From Myxococcales bacterium UBA5297 (GTDB taxonomy: Bacteria > Myxococcota > Myxococcia > Myxococcales > UBA5297): a DNA stretch of 13,649 bases. The notes below the pieces were generated by a model. It was not told where the DNA came from and ran no database searches. It was given only the letters and a program-made list of their open reading frames with translations. Within the stretch, counting starts at the first letter, position 1. Every line of letters begins with the position of its first letter. A program made the position numbers and the translations under genes. Location of the stretch: NCBI GenBank assembly GCA_002408385.1, contig DHSB01000249.1, forward strand, positions 5,457-19,105, read 5' to 3'. Shown here one piece after another: positions 1-6,130 of the stretch.

Positions 1-1
1 A

Positions 2-985
2 GTACGTCCGCTCGCTGAGCTGGCGCGCAGCGCTCCGCTGGCCACCGACCGGCGAGGCAGGCTCGCCTGCGCGGCCGAGGCTGCCGGCGAGAGCGAGCGA
101 GCGCGCCTGCTGCGCTCGGTCGATGCCTTCTTTGAACGCCGACCGACCGAGGGGAGGATTCCGTCGCGTCCTATCGAGGCGTCACTGCGCGAGAGGCTGT
201 ACGAGCCTCTGGCACAAGGCCCGGTCGCCAGGCTTCTGGCCGCGGTCGCCCGGGAGGCGGGCGCAGTGTTCGGAGCGAGCCTCGGGAGGCTCGGGCTCGA
301 CGAGGCGAGGCGGATTGGACCGGATTGCGCGCCCGCGCTTCATGCGCGTCTCCGGGCGGCGAGGGACGCTGTCGGCATCTCGCGGCTCGACGCGTGGATC
401 GTCCCCGAGAGCAGCGAGCTGCGCCTCGAGCCGGGCGACACCGACCGTCTGCTCCTCGGCCTGGCACCGCTCGCCCGCGCCGACGGCGGCGCCCTCGCCT
501 TCCTGCTGCTGCGCAGTTGCGAGCTGTCGCGCGCCGGGTATGGCGCCGCCCGCCTCGCAGGCCCCGACGGCCTGACCGACCTCGTGGAGGCGATCGCCGC
601 CGCGCTGGGCCTCGAGGCGCAGGCCAGGGCTCCGTTCTCGGCGCGAGTCGAGCCGCTCGCCTCGCGGCTGGAAGGTCTCGGCGAAGGCGACCTGAGAGCG
701 CTCGCCCTCGAGGCCCGCGACGAGCTGCACCGGGTCGATGCCGGGGAGCTGCTGATGGCCATCGAGCGGTCGGCCTCGCGGGTCGCGCTGCTCGCCTGCG
801 GCGACGCGGGAGCGGCGATGCGCGCTTCGCTGCTGCTGGCGTCGAGCTATCGAGAGGCCGATCCCGAAGCGGTCGACCTGGACGAGGCAGCCGCGGCGCT
901 TCCCGAGCTGCGGGACGGGATACTCACCAGCCTGCGCGACGACGTCGGCGAGCTGCGCGAGGCGGTTCGCGGGAGCGCCGAGTGA
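2..985 (+). CDS. Hypothetical protein, C-terminal 327 residues (5' end outside window)
   Basis: The frame is open from the left edge to TGA at 983-985, so this is the C-terminal part of a longer protein. An internal GTG at 266 has no convincing ribosome site and is probably not the start. The fragment is rich in Ala, Leu, Arg and Glu and looks mostly alpha-helical, with no membrane segment and no catalytic motif I can name. A stretch around positions 395-470 (DAWIVPESSELRLEPGD, then a run of Leu) reminds me of C-terminal regions of very large TPR-containing proteins in myxobacteria; this is a recollection, and no clear TPR repeat is visible in the part seen. Third-position GC is very high throughout, supporting real coding. 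The next gene lies about 340 nt downstream behind inverted repeats, so this is likely the last gene of its transcript. Function unknown. Confidence 0.75.
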   Translation, partial: VRPLAELARSAPLATDRRGRLACAAEAAGESERARLLRSVDAFFERRPTEGRIPSRPIEASLRERLYEPLAQGPVARLLAAVAREAGAVFGASLGRLGLDEARRIGPDCAPALHARLRAARDAVGISRLDAWIVPESSELRLEPGDTDRLLLGLAPLARADGGALAFLLLRSCELSRAGYGAARLAGPDGLTDLVEAIAAALGLEAQARAPFSARVEPLASRLEGLGEGDLRALALEARDELHRVDAGELLMAIERSASRVALLACGDAGAAMRASLLLASSYREADPEAVDLDEAAAALPELRDGILTSLRDDVGELREAVRGSAE

Positions 986-1326
986 AGAGGCGTCGAGAAA
1001 AGCGAGCGGCGGGAGCGGAGTCGAAGGGCCGCTCGGCCTCGCAGGCTCGGCCTACGCTCCGAACTCAGAGCCACCGATGCTCCTCGAGGTTGAGCACGAG
1101 CGCTGAGTCGATAGGAGGCCTCTCATCGACCGATTGCGGCCAGCCTTCCCTCTCCCCTAGATCCCCTCGTCCCGCGCAAGCGCGGGAGAGGGGACTTCCA
1201 CTTGCTTGCGCGTGCTCAGCGTCCAGTCCGCTGTTCGTTGATAAGACCGCCGCCGGGCGAGGGCCCGGTGCAAAGCTCGGGGCGAACGGGGGGCGGGCCG
1301 AGTTCGAGGAGGTTTCCCGACACCTC
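986..1326. other. Intergenic spacer with several inverted repeats
   Basis: No gene is seen in these 341 nt. An 8-bp inverted repeat (CGAGCGGC at 1003-1010, GCCGCTCG at 1028-1035) lies just after the upstream stop and could act as a terminator, though it lacks a T tract. A nested pair of inverted repeats follows (ACTCAG 1063-1068 with CTGAGT 1103-1108, enclosing TGCTC 1078-1082 with GAGCA 1092-1096). A stronger REP-like hairpin lies at 1162-1194 and is listed separately. The rest must hold the promoter of the downstream lipoprotein gene, but no convincing -35/-10 pair was found. Confidence 0.5.
1162..1194. repeat. REP-like palindromic hairpin
   Basis: CCCGCG (1171-1176) pairs with CGCGGG (1181-1186) around a CAAG loop. 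TCCCCTC (1162-1168) then pairs with GAGGGGA (1188-1194) across a small GT/A internal bulge. The pattern CCCCTC..CCCGCG..CGCGGG..GAGGGG resembles interspersed extragenic palindromes common in GC-rich proteobacteria. The preceding CCCTCTCCCC (1148-1157) is a second potential partner for the GAGAGGGG arm. Only one copy is in the window, so the repeat assignment rests on the pattern alone; it may simply be an intergenic terminator. Confidence 0.45.
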
Positions 1327-1878
1327 TTGAGGCTGCCTCGCCGCGCCGCGCTTGTTTGCGTCCTGCTTTTTGCCGCCTGCCCCGCTGCGCCGCAGGCGCC
1401 AGGAGACACCGTCCTCGGCACCTTCGATTTCTCCCTCACGCTTCGCGAGACCGGCTGCGCCTTCACCGACGGCGGCATGCCCGAGTCCTTCTCAGGGACC
1501 CTCTCGATGAACAGCCAGAGTGGCGAGGCGTTCCTGACGGTCGGCGAGGCGTCGCACGAGGGGACCTTCGACGGCGAGCGCCTGATGGTGAAGGCGTCGG
1601 CGAGTCGAACCTTGGGACCACCGTGCAACTGCACCTGTGCCCTCTCGGAGACCATCGAGGCGCGGCTCTACGACGAGGCGCAGGCGCGCGCGGTCGGTGG
1701 CTGCGACGGTGGAATGCCGGAGCCACCCGCAGCGGCGACGCCCGTCCGCCCGGACGCAGGGCTGGACGTCCGGCTGGTCTGCGGCACGGTGCGCGACGAG
1801 TTCGTCGAGCTCGAGGGTGCGGAGTGCGCATGCGAGCCGTGCGCGAGCGACTATGCGCTCGCGGGCCGGCGCCAGTAG
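1327..1878 (+). CDS. Cysteine-rich putative lipoprotein, TTG start
   Basis: A secreted lipid-anchored protein of 183 residues and unknown function. With a TTG start at 1327 the product begins MRLPRRA followed by a hydrophobic core (ALVCVLLFAA) and Cys18, a short lipoprotein signal whose lipobox FAAC has an unusual Phe at -3. A GAGGAGG purine box at 1306-1312 lies 14 nt upstream, rather far but the only candidate; the first in-frame ATG (1477) would delete the signal, so TTG is preferred. The mature part holds nine further Cys (residues 44, 100, 102, 104, 126, 152, 167, 169, 172), including CNCTC and CACEPC clusters, suggesting disulfides or metal binding outside the cytoplasm. A Gly/Pro/Ala-rich segment spans about residues 127-146. 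The same frame stays open far upstream, but codon use and the signal peptide argue against a longer protein. queC follows after 96 nt. Confidence 0.65.
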   Translation: MRLPRRAALVCVLLFAACPAAPQAPGDTVLGTFDFSLTLRETGCAFTDGGMPESFSGTLSMNSQSGEAFLTVGEASHEGTFDGERLMVKASASRTLGPPCNCTCALSETIEARLYDEAQARAVGGCDGGMPEPPAAATPVRPDAGLDVRLVCGTVRDEFVELEGAECACEPCASDYALAGRRQ

Positions 1879-1925
1879 TCCCGTCGGTGTAAAAGGTGGG
1901 CCGGCGTCCCCGCCGTCCCCAGAGC

Positions 1926-1946
1926 GCGCCCTTCGGGAATGGGCGC
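1926..1946 (+). other. Hairpin in queC leader
   Basis: GCGCCC (1926-1931) and GGGCGC (1941-1946) form a perfect 6-bp stem around a 9-nt loop, ending 28 nt before the queC ATG. It could be a weak terminator of the preceding gene or a leader structure. It does not match the preQ1 riboswitch layout I know (short stem followed by an A-rich tail pseudoknotting into the loop). Confidence 0.35.
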
Positions 1947-1974
1947 CCGACCACCCGTTGTCAGGAAGAAGGCC

Positions 1975-2655
1975 ATGTCCACTCCCTCAGTATTGCTCCT
2001 CTCCGGTGGCCTCGACTCGGCCACCTGCCTCGCCATCGCCCGGAGCGAGGGCTTCGACGTCCACGCGCTCACCGTGGCCTACGGCCAGCGACACGTGCAG
2101 GAGATCGAGCAGGCGAAGACCATCGCCCGGGTACTCGGCGCCGCCTCGCACCGGGTCGTGTCGCTTGATCTGAGGCCGATCGGCGGCTCCTCACTCACCT
2201 CGGACATAGAGGTCGAGAAGGACCGCCCGGACGACGGCAGCGTCCCCGACACCTACGTGCCGGCGCGCAATGCCACCTTCCTCGGCATCGCGCTCGGGCT
2301 CGCCGAGGTGGTCGGCGCGCGCGACCTGTTCATCGGGGTCAACGCGGTCGACTACTCGGGCTATCCGGACTGTCGCCCGGAGTTCGTCGAAGCATTCGAG
2401 CAGCTCGCCAACGTCGCGACCCGGGCCGGCGCCCAGGGGGCGCGCTTCAAGATCCACGCGCCGCTGCTGCGCTTGACCAAAGCCGAGATCATCGCCCGCG
2501 GAGTCGGGCTGGGCGTCGACTACGGCCTGACCCACTCCTGCTACGACCCCGACGAAGAGGGAAGAGCCTGCGGGCACTGCGATAGCTGCCTGTTGCGCAA
2601 GAAGGGCTTCGAGGCAGCGGGCGTGCCTGATCCGACCCACTACGTTTGCCGCTAG
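1975..2655 (+). CDS. queC: 7-cyano-7-deazaguanine (preQ0) synthase QueC
   Basis: QueC is a cytoplasmic enzyme that converts 7-carboxy-7-deazaguanine to preQ0 using ATP and ammonia, a step toward queuosine in tRNA. The 226-residue product is of normal family length. Visible motifs are the N-terminal PP-loop SGGLDS (residues 10-15) that binds ATP pyrophosphate, AYGQRH (35-40), VPARN (96-100), the [17 protein letters not shown] segment (121-137) typical of QueC, and the C-terminal zinc site with Cys189, Cys199, Cys202 and Cys205 (CGHCDSC). The start at 1975 puts the PP-loop at its usual place near the N-terminus and has a purine-rich AGGAAGAAGG box just upstream; an in-frame ATG at 1939 would add 12 unrelated residues. 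No queD, queE or queF lies adjacent, so the pathway is scattered here. The 1 kb downstream has no gene. Confidence 0.97.
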   Translation: MSTPSVLLLSGGLDSATCLAIARSEGFDVHALTVAYGQRHVQEIEQAKTIARVLGAASHRVVSLDLRPIGGSSLTSDIEVEKDRPDDGSVPDTYVPARNATFLGIALGLAEVVGARDLFIGVNAVDYSGYPDCRPEFVEAFEQLANVATRAGAQGARFKIHAPLLRLTKAEIIARGVGLGVDYGLTHSCYDPDEEGRACGHCDSCLLRKKGFEAAGVPDPTHYVCR

Positions 2656-2837
2656 CTTTTCCGAGCGCGCGGGGCTCAGGCGCCCGCCTTGAAAGGGCAA
2701 CGGGGCGAGGGGAGCGGGGCGAAAAACCTTCACCGTTGAAATTTTCTTTCAGGGCTGCAATTCAGGGACGAAAGGTCGGAGGCCGCGCACCAGAGGCCGC
2801 CCCTAATAAACTCGCAGGGTTACAGCGCAACGCAGCA

Positions 2838-2854
2838 TTGGCATGGCCGTTGCT
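2838..2854 (+). promoter_or_regulatory. Sigma-54 (RpoN) -24/-12 promoter of sRNA copy 1
   Basis: TTGGCATG-GCCG-TTGCT matches the RpoN consensus YTGGCACG-N4-TTGCW at all but one fixed position. The -24 GG (2840-2841) and -12 GC (2852-2853) are separated by exactly 10 nt, the invariant spacing. The predicted start about 12 nt after the GC falls at 2865, the first base of the sRNA stem. An enhancer-binding activator is expected but no site for one was identified. Confidence 0.78.
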
Positions 2855-2864
2855 AATTGTACGC

Positions 2865-2936
2865 GAAGAAGCGCAGCAGCTTCGAGAAGCTGGTCCCCCC
2901 CCCGCCGCTTCACGGTTGCTGCGCTTCTTTTTTTTT
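2865..2936 (+). ncRNA. C-run-loop structured sRNA, copy 1 (Pxr-like)
   Basis: The 5' arm 2865-2880 pairs with 2915-2930: a continuous stem including AAGAAGCGCAGCA with TGCTGCGCTTCTT, two G-U pairs and a closing C-G. After a two-base TT bulge, C2883-G2914 and G2884-C2913 continue the helix. The apex holds AAGCTGGT, nine C (2895-2903) and GCCGCTT, where AAGC/GCTT and GG/CC can form a small inner stem leaving the C run exposed. Nine T (2928-2936) follow the stem, so the whole RNA resembles a self-terminating hairpin. The sigma-54 promoter start coincides with its first base. A further hairpin (2941-2961) follows. The exposed C run suggests pairing with G-rich ribosome-binding sites; that role is inferred. 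The layout matches my recollection of the Myxococcus sRNA Pxr. Confidence 0.75.
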
Positions 2937-2940
2937 CTTT

Positions 2941-2961
2941 GCTCGTCTGAAAAGGGCGAGC
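2941..2961 (+). other. Second hairpin downstream of sRNA copy 1
   Basis: GCTCGTC (2941-2947) pairs with GGCGAGC (2955-2961) with one G-U pair around a TGAAAAG loop. It begins just after the T tract of sRNA copy 1 and may be a second stem-loop of a longer read-through transcript. No T tract follows. Confidence 0.4.
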
Positions 2962-3464
2962 CCCGGCGAGACGCTTGTACAGCAGCGCCAGGCCCCCGGC
3001 TGATGTGCAGTCAGTCTTGTCCCCCCTCAGAGCTGCCTCTCGAGATCTTGGCACGCGCGCGGTCTCCATCGCGCGTCTCCGCTCGAATGCTCACGCGCGC
3101 AGCCTAGAGGCGCATCCACGCGTACACTCTCAGGAATCGACAGCTCGATCCCCGCGGCGCAGGGGCTTCGAGGCCTTTCACCCCGGGAGGCTCGCGGGGG
3201 AACGAATGACCTGGGCAGAGCTTTCGGGCCGCAGAGGCGAGCCGGCCAGCCTGTAGAGCCCGGGCTTCGACCATCGTGAGCCTTCAAACGCACCACGGCC
3301 GCCAACAGGGGACCGACAAGCCCCTCGCCTATCCTCTCGCCCTTGAGCGCCGCGCCTCCCAGAATTGCAGTGGGGTTTCAATCATGCAATTCAGGTGCGC
3401 AAACCAGAGGCGAGCCCGTGCCTCGCGCTGCCGTGATTTCGCGGGATTAGTCTACTTCTCCGAC

Positions 3465-3481
3465 TTGGCATCTGCCCTGCA
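3465..3481 (+). promoter_or_regulatory. Sigma-54 (RpoN) -24/-12 promoter of sRNA copy 2
   Basis: TTGGCATC-TGCC-CTGCA has the -24 GG at 3467-3468 and -12 GC at 3479-3480 with the exact 10-nt spacing, differing from YTGGCACG-N4-TTGCW at three positions. The predicted start at about 3491-3492 is the foot of the sRNA stem, as in copy 1. Recurrence of this promoter at the same offset before both units makes chance unlikely. Confidence 0.75.
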
Positions 3482-3490
3482 ATAAAGACC

Positions 3491-3562
3491 GAACGAAGCG
3501 CGGCGGCCTCGATAAGCTGGTCCCCCCCCCCGCCGCTCATCGGTCGCCGCGCTTCGCTTTCT
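3491..3562 (+). ncRNA. C-run-loop structured sRNA, copy 2 (Pxr-like)
   Basis: The lower stem CGAAGCGCGGCG (3494-3505) pairs perfectly with CGCCGCGCTTCG (3545-3556). G3506-T3544 wobble and C3507-G3543 follow, then a two-base CT bulge and CGAT (3510-3513) with ATCG (3539-3542). The apical part AAGCTGGT, ten C (3522-3531), GCCGCTC is almost identical to copy 1. Against copy 1, A-T pairs at 2875-2920 and 2878-2917 become G-C pairs at 3502-3548 and 3505-3545, so pairing is kept while sequence changes. Unlike copy 1 only TTTCTCCT follows the stem, so termination may be weak or further down; a small CTAAG/CTTAG hairpin (3564-3581) comes next. The 3' end is therefore approximate. Confidence 0.72.
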
Positions 3563-3636
3563 CCTAAGAAGCCAGCCTTAGCTCCGGGCGCTCTTCCTCA
3601 GCTCGAACTCCTTCGATTGCGCCCGGCGCTCAAGGC

Positions 3637-3663
3637 CTTCGCCGCCAGTCCACGGCGGCGAAG
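3637..3663 (-). terminator. Strong hairpin downstream of ribF
   Basis: CTTCGCCGCC (3637-3646) and GGCGGCGAAG (3654-3663) form a perfect 10-bp stem with a 7-nt loop. It lies about 40 nt after the ribF stop on the minus strand and about 80 nt downstream of sRNA copy 2 on the plus strand, so it may end transcripts from either side. There is no T tract, so termination is inferred from position and stem strength. Confidence 0.5.
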
Positions 3664-3703
3664 CGACCTGCGCTCTGTCAGGCCTGCCTCCTCGCTCTTG
3701 CCC

Positions 3704-4663
3704 CTAGGCTCGCGGCGACAACCGGCCAGGCGGCTCCACTCGGGCCAGCGCGGCGCGTGCCGCCTCGCAGTCCTCGGAGATCTGCCGGGACAGCTCTTCG
3801 ACCGAGGAGAAGCGCTGCTCGCCGCGCAGGCGTTTCAGGAACTCGACCGACATCGGAGTGCCGTAGAGGTCACCGTCGAAATCGAAGAGGAAGATTTCGA
3901 TGGTGACCTCGCCCTTCCCGAAGGTCGGCTTGCGGCCGATGTTTGCGGCGCCCGCGTAGACCGCGCCGCCGAAAAAGGCGCGCACGGCGTAGACCCCGTT
4001 GCGCGGGCGGACCTCGCCCTCGCACTCAAGGTTCGCGGTTGGAAAGCCGAGCCTGCGGCCGCGCCCTTCGCCGTGGACGACCCTGCCCTGTACGTCGAAG
4101 GGCCGGCCGAGCAACCTGGCGGCTGCGCCCACGCGCCCTTCGGCGATGAACTCCCGAATCTTGGTCGACGAGACGACCACGCCATCGCAGGTGACCGGCT
4201 CGACCTTGGTGAAGCCCGCCTTGTACAGGGCGGCAGCCGCAAGCAAATCGCCGACCGTGCCGCCGCGGCCTCGTCCGAAGGTGAAGTCGGGCCCGACGAC
4301 GACCCAGGACGGAGCCAGAGCCCCGAACAAGTCGCGCTCCAAGAACTCCGGGGCCGGCAGATCGGCATAGCTTTCGTCGAATCGCTGGACGATGACCGCA
4401 TCGAGACCGAGCGCTTCCAGCAGCTCGAGCTTTCGCGGCAGCGGCGTGATCACCTTGGGCGCGAGCTCGGCCGCGAGGACCTTGCCCGGATGCGGCTCGA
4501 ACGTCGCGGCGACCGCCGGGCGCCTCAGGCCGCGCGCCCGCTCCATCGCTTCGCGGAAGAGAGCCCGGTGGCCCAGGTGCACACCGTCAAAATTGCCTAA
4601 CGCCACCGCGCAACCAGCGAGCTGCTGTCCGCGTGCCGCATCGAATCCGCTCAAGACGCGCAT
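3704..4663 (-). CDS. ribF: Bifunctional riboflavin kinase / FAD synthetase RibF
   Basis: RibF phosphorylates riboflavin to FMN and adenylylates FMN to FAD in the cytoplasm. The 319-residue product is of normal length. The N-terminal FMN adenylyltransferase domain shows GNFDGVHLGH (23-32), FEPHP (55-59), PDFTFGRGRGG (125-135) and SSTKIREFIAEG (165-176). The C-terminal kinase domain shows GRPFDVQGRVVHGEGRGR (186-203), GFPTAN (206-211), NGVYAV (222-227), NIGRKPTFG (241-249) and IEIFLFDFDGDLYG (255-268), where Glu256 is the likely catalytic base, ending with a typical LRGEQRFSSVEEL helix. The ATG at 4663 starts right before the first domain strand; the frame stays open upstream to 4831 but that extension matches nothing. 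There is no clear ribosome site. The usual partners truB, rbfA and rpsO are absent. A divergent gene begins 263 nt away. Confidence 0.96.
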   Translation of the reverse strand: MRVLSGFDAARGQQLAGCAVALGNFDGVHLGHRALFREAMERARGLRRPAVAATFEPHPGKVLAAELAPKVITPLPRKLELLEALGLDAVIVQRFDESYADLPAPEFLERDLFGALAPSWVVVGPDFTFGRGRGGTVGDLLAAAALYKAGFTKVEPVTCDGVVVSSTKIREFIAEGRVGAAARLLGRPFDVQGRVVHGEGRGRRLGFPTANLECEGEVRPRNGVYAVRAFFGGAVYAGAANIGRKPTFGKGEVTIEIFLFDFDGDLYGTPMSVEFLKRLRGEQRFSSVEELSRQISEDCEAARAALARVEPPGRLSPRA

Positions 4664-4673
4664 GACGGCGGGC

Positions 4674-4702
4674 AACTTAGATGTGCCCCCGGCCAAGGTC
4701 AA
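4674..4702 (-). promoter_or_regulatory. Possible ribF promoter close to the start codon
   Basis: On the minus strand TTGACC (4702-4697) resembles a sigma-70 -35 box and, 17 nt on, TAAGTT (4679-4674) is a weak -10. The predicted start would be about 4 nt before the ribF ATG, a nearly leaderless transcript, in keeping with the lack of a ribosome site. The -10 match is only three of six, so this is tentative. No FMN riboswitch was seen. Confidence 0.25.
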
Positions 4703-4926
4703 ACACAGGCGCAAGAGGGTCGGCTGGCCTATACTTTCGGCTTCTCGACGATGCTGCCCGCGGAGGTTTGGCGGCGTAACAGGAGATGAAGGCGCAGAGA
4801 CCCGGGGCGGATCACCGGCGAACCGAAGCAACCCGCTCCGAAGCGGCTTGCGCCGACTCGGACCAGGGGAGCGAGACCGCGGCGAACGAGCATTGGGCGG
4901 CCGGAGCGCGCCAGTTGGAGCAGCCC

Positions 4927-5850
4927 ATGGGCTTTACCTTTCAGGTGTTTCCAACATCGCAAGAGCAGCCCGCGCTCGCCCGACTCGAGCAGCGGGCGAC
5001 CGAGCTCCTGCGCATGGCCCTGGTGCAGTTCCCGCTCGAGCGCATGGTCGCGCTGCCGCCCGAGCTGTTGGAGCGGGCTCGGCAAAGCGTCGCGCACAGT
5101 GCCGAGAGGGCACAGATCCGGTTTGAGCCCTCGGCGTCGCTCGGCGAGGCGGCCGCGGTCTTCCGGGTCGTCCCCGGGGGCGGCCGCGGCGAGATCGCGC
5201 GGGTGCCCACGTCTGGATGGACTTGGTACGAGCCGGAAGTGAGCCGTCTTCGCGAACGCGGCCTCGACGAGCGCTGGCCGCACAGCCTCGCGCTCGGGTA
5301 TCGATTCGAGGTCTCGCGCCTGTTCGGCGAGCCGGCTCTCTCCGCGCTCGCGCACGGCTTCGTCGCCGCGGCGCTCGCCGAGCAGACTTCGGGCTTCCTG
5401 TTCAGTCCGGACGGCGCTTGGGACGGCGCGCTGCTGCCCTGCTCGGGCGAGGAGTTCCTTCAGTCGTTCATGCGTCCCGAGCGCTCCTCTGCCGAGAGGT
5501 TCCGACGCTACGCCGAGGACAAGCTACGGGCGCTGCCCGAAGAGCTCGACCTCTTCGACGAAGCCTTCGTCGACAGCGTCCTGCAGCAGATCGCGGGCCT
5601 GATGGTCGCCGAGATGAACGCGGTGCGCGGCAATGCCGAGGCAGAGCTGGCCGTTATCGAGAGGACCCTCACGCGGATGGAGACCGCCCGCGTCATCTCG
5701 CGGGGCCGTCGTGAGGCCGAGCGCCGGATGCTCATCGGCTCGGAGCTCGGCTTCTCGCGCGACGGATCGATGAGCGCCCTCTCGAGACTGCGGCCTACGG
5801 CCGAGGAGTACGAGCGCTGGCTCGGCCACATCGGCGAGCTGTTGCCCTGA
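4927..5850 (+). CDS. Hypothetical protein with C-terminal helical region
   Basis: An unrecognised protein of 307 residues, apparently cytoplasmic: no signal peptide or membrane segment. The start at 4927 is preferred because GGAG (4917-4920) lies six nt before it. An in-frame ATG at 4786 would add 47 low-complexity residues with weaker GC third-position bias, and its AGGAG touches the start codon. A TATACT -10-like box at 4730-4735 fits transcription of either form. Residues 12-75 are helical, 76-135 look mixed alpha/beta with an SGWTWYEPEVSRL segment (96-108), and 185-270 form long charged helices with possible coiled-coil character, including SAERFRRYAEDKL (188-200) and RGRREAERRM (259-268). 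No catalytic motif is apparent. It is divergent from ribF and followed after 280 nt by a transglutaminase-like gene on the same strand; a shared operon is not evident. Confidence 0.8.
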   Translation: MGFTFQVFPTSQEQPALARLEQRATELLRMALVQFPLERMVALPPELLERARQSVAHSAERAQIRFEPSASLGEAAAVFRVVPGGGRGEIARVPTSGWTWYEPEVSRLRERGLDERWPHSLALGYRFEVSRLFGEPALSALAHGFVAAALAEQTSGFLFSPDGAWDGALLPCSGEEFLQSFMRPERSSAERFRRYAEDKLRALPEELDLFDEAFVDSVLQQIAGLMVAEMNAVRGNAEAELAVIERTLTRMETARVISRGRREAERRMLIGSELGFSRDGSMSALSRLRPTAEEYERWLGHIGELLP

Positions 5851-6130
5851 CCCGGCCCATGCCGAGACCGAGGAGAGCTGCCGGGGCGCGCGGGCTCGGG
5901 CCCCCAGGCTCTAGGTCAAGCGGCTCGGCGATGCTCGGAGCAAGACCGGCGCTGCCACCCGCCCGTGCGCCCCGTTCCTTTGCTAAGTTGGCAATAGCTG
6001 GGCTGCTGAGGGCTAGGAGAACTCCCGCGGCCTGCCTCGGCGGAGTTGAGCGAGGGCCGATGTTATCCTGCGCGACCGCGGCCTCGCGCCCTGCGCTGCC
6101 CACAGGAGGAAGGCGAAACCCGAACACGCG

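Larger units (their letters stand above)
2656..3703. other. Long gene-free spacer carrying twin structured RNAs
   Basis: A 1048-nt stretch between queC and the 3' end of ribF. Frames here are short, with irregular codon use and no ribosome sites, so no protein gene is called. It contains two related sRNA units with their sigma-54-type promoters (listed separately), about 626 nt apart, and a strong hairpin after ribF. The region between the units (about 2962-3464) shows only minor palindromes, such as GCGCGT 3071-3076 with ACGCGC 3093-3098 and GCGAG..CTCGC near 3409-3425. The two units share no obvious similarity outside promoter and stem-loop, so either the duplication is old or only the functional core is conserved. 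Confidence 0.7.

Noticed and set aside
1288..1293. G6 run before the lipoprotein gene (and G7 at 6932-6938) as target of the C-run sRNAs
   Set aside because: Short G runs are frequent in this DNA; without a target search against the genome the match has no weight.
1879..1974. preQ1 riboswitch in front of queC
   Set aside because: The leader has one plain hairpin and none of the short-stem plus A-rich tail arrangement expected of preQ1-I, nor a recognisable preQ1-II or III fold.
3007..3036. GCAG..CTGC enclosing a run of six C, possible degenerate third sRNA
   Set aside because: Only a 4-bp stem, no shared loop sequence and no promoter; too weak.
3044..3063. Third TTGGCACG -24-like element in the sRNA spacer
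   Set aside because: The base pair 10 nt after the GG is GT, not GC, so the -12 element is broken, and the downstream DNA does not fold into the C-run hairpin.
2865..3562. The two C-run hairpins as CRISPR-like repeats or attachment sites
   Set aside because: Only two copies, spaced 626 nt, each with its own promoter and stem covariation; no spacer pattern, cas gene or integrase.
3617..4600. 327-codon plus-strand open frame over ribF
   Set aside because: It is antisense to ribF, whose motifs are unmistakable; the plus-strand product is low-complexity and has no ribosome site.
5988..6004. TTGGCAAT-AGCT-GGGCT before the transglutaminase-like gene
   Set aside because: Good -24 half but the -12 half keeps only GC; not enough to call a promoter.
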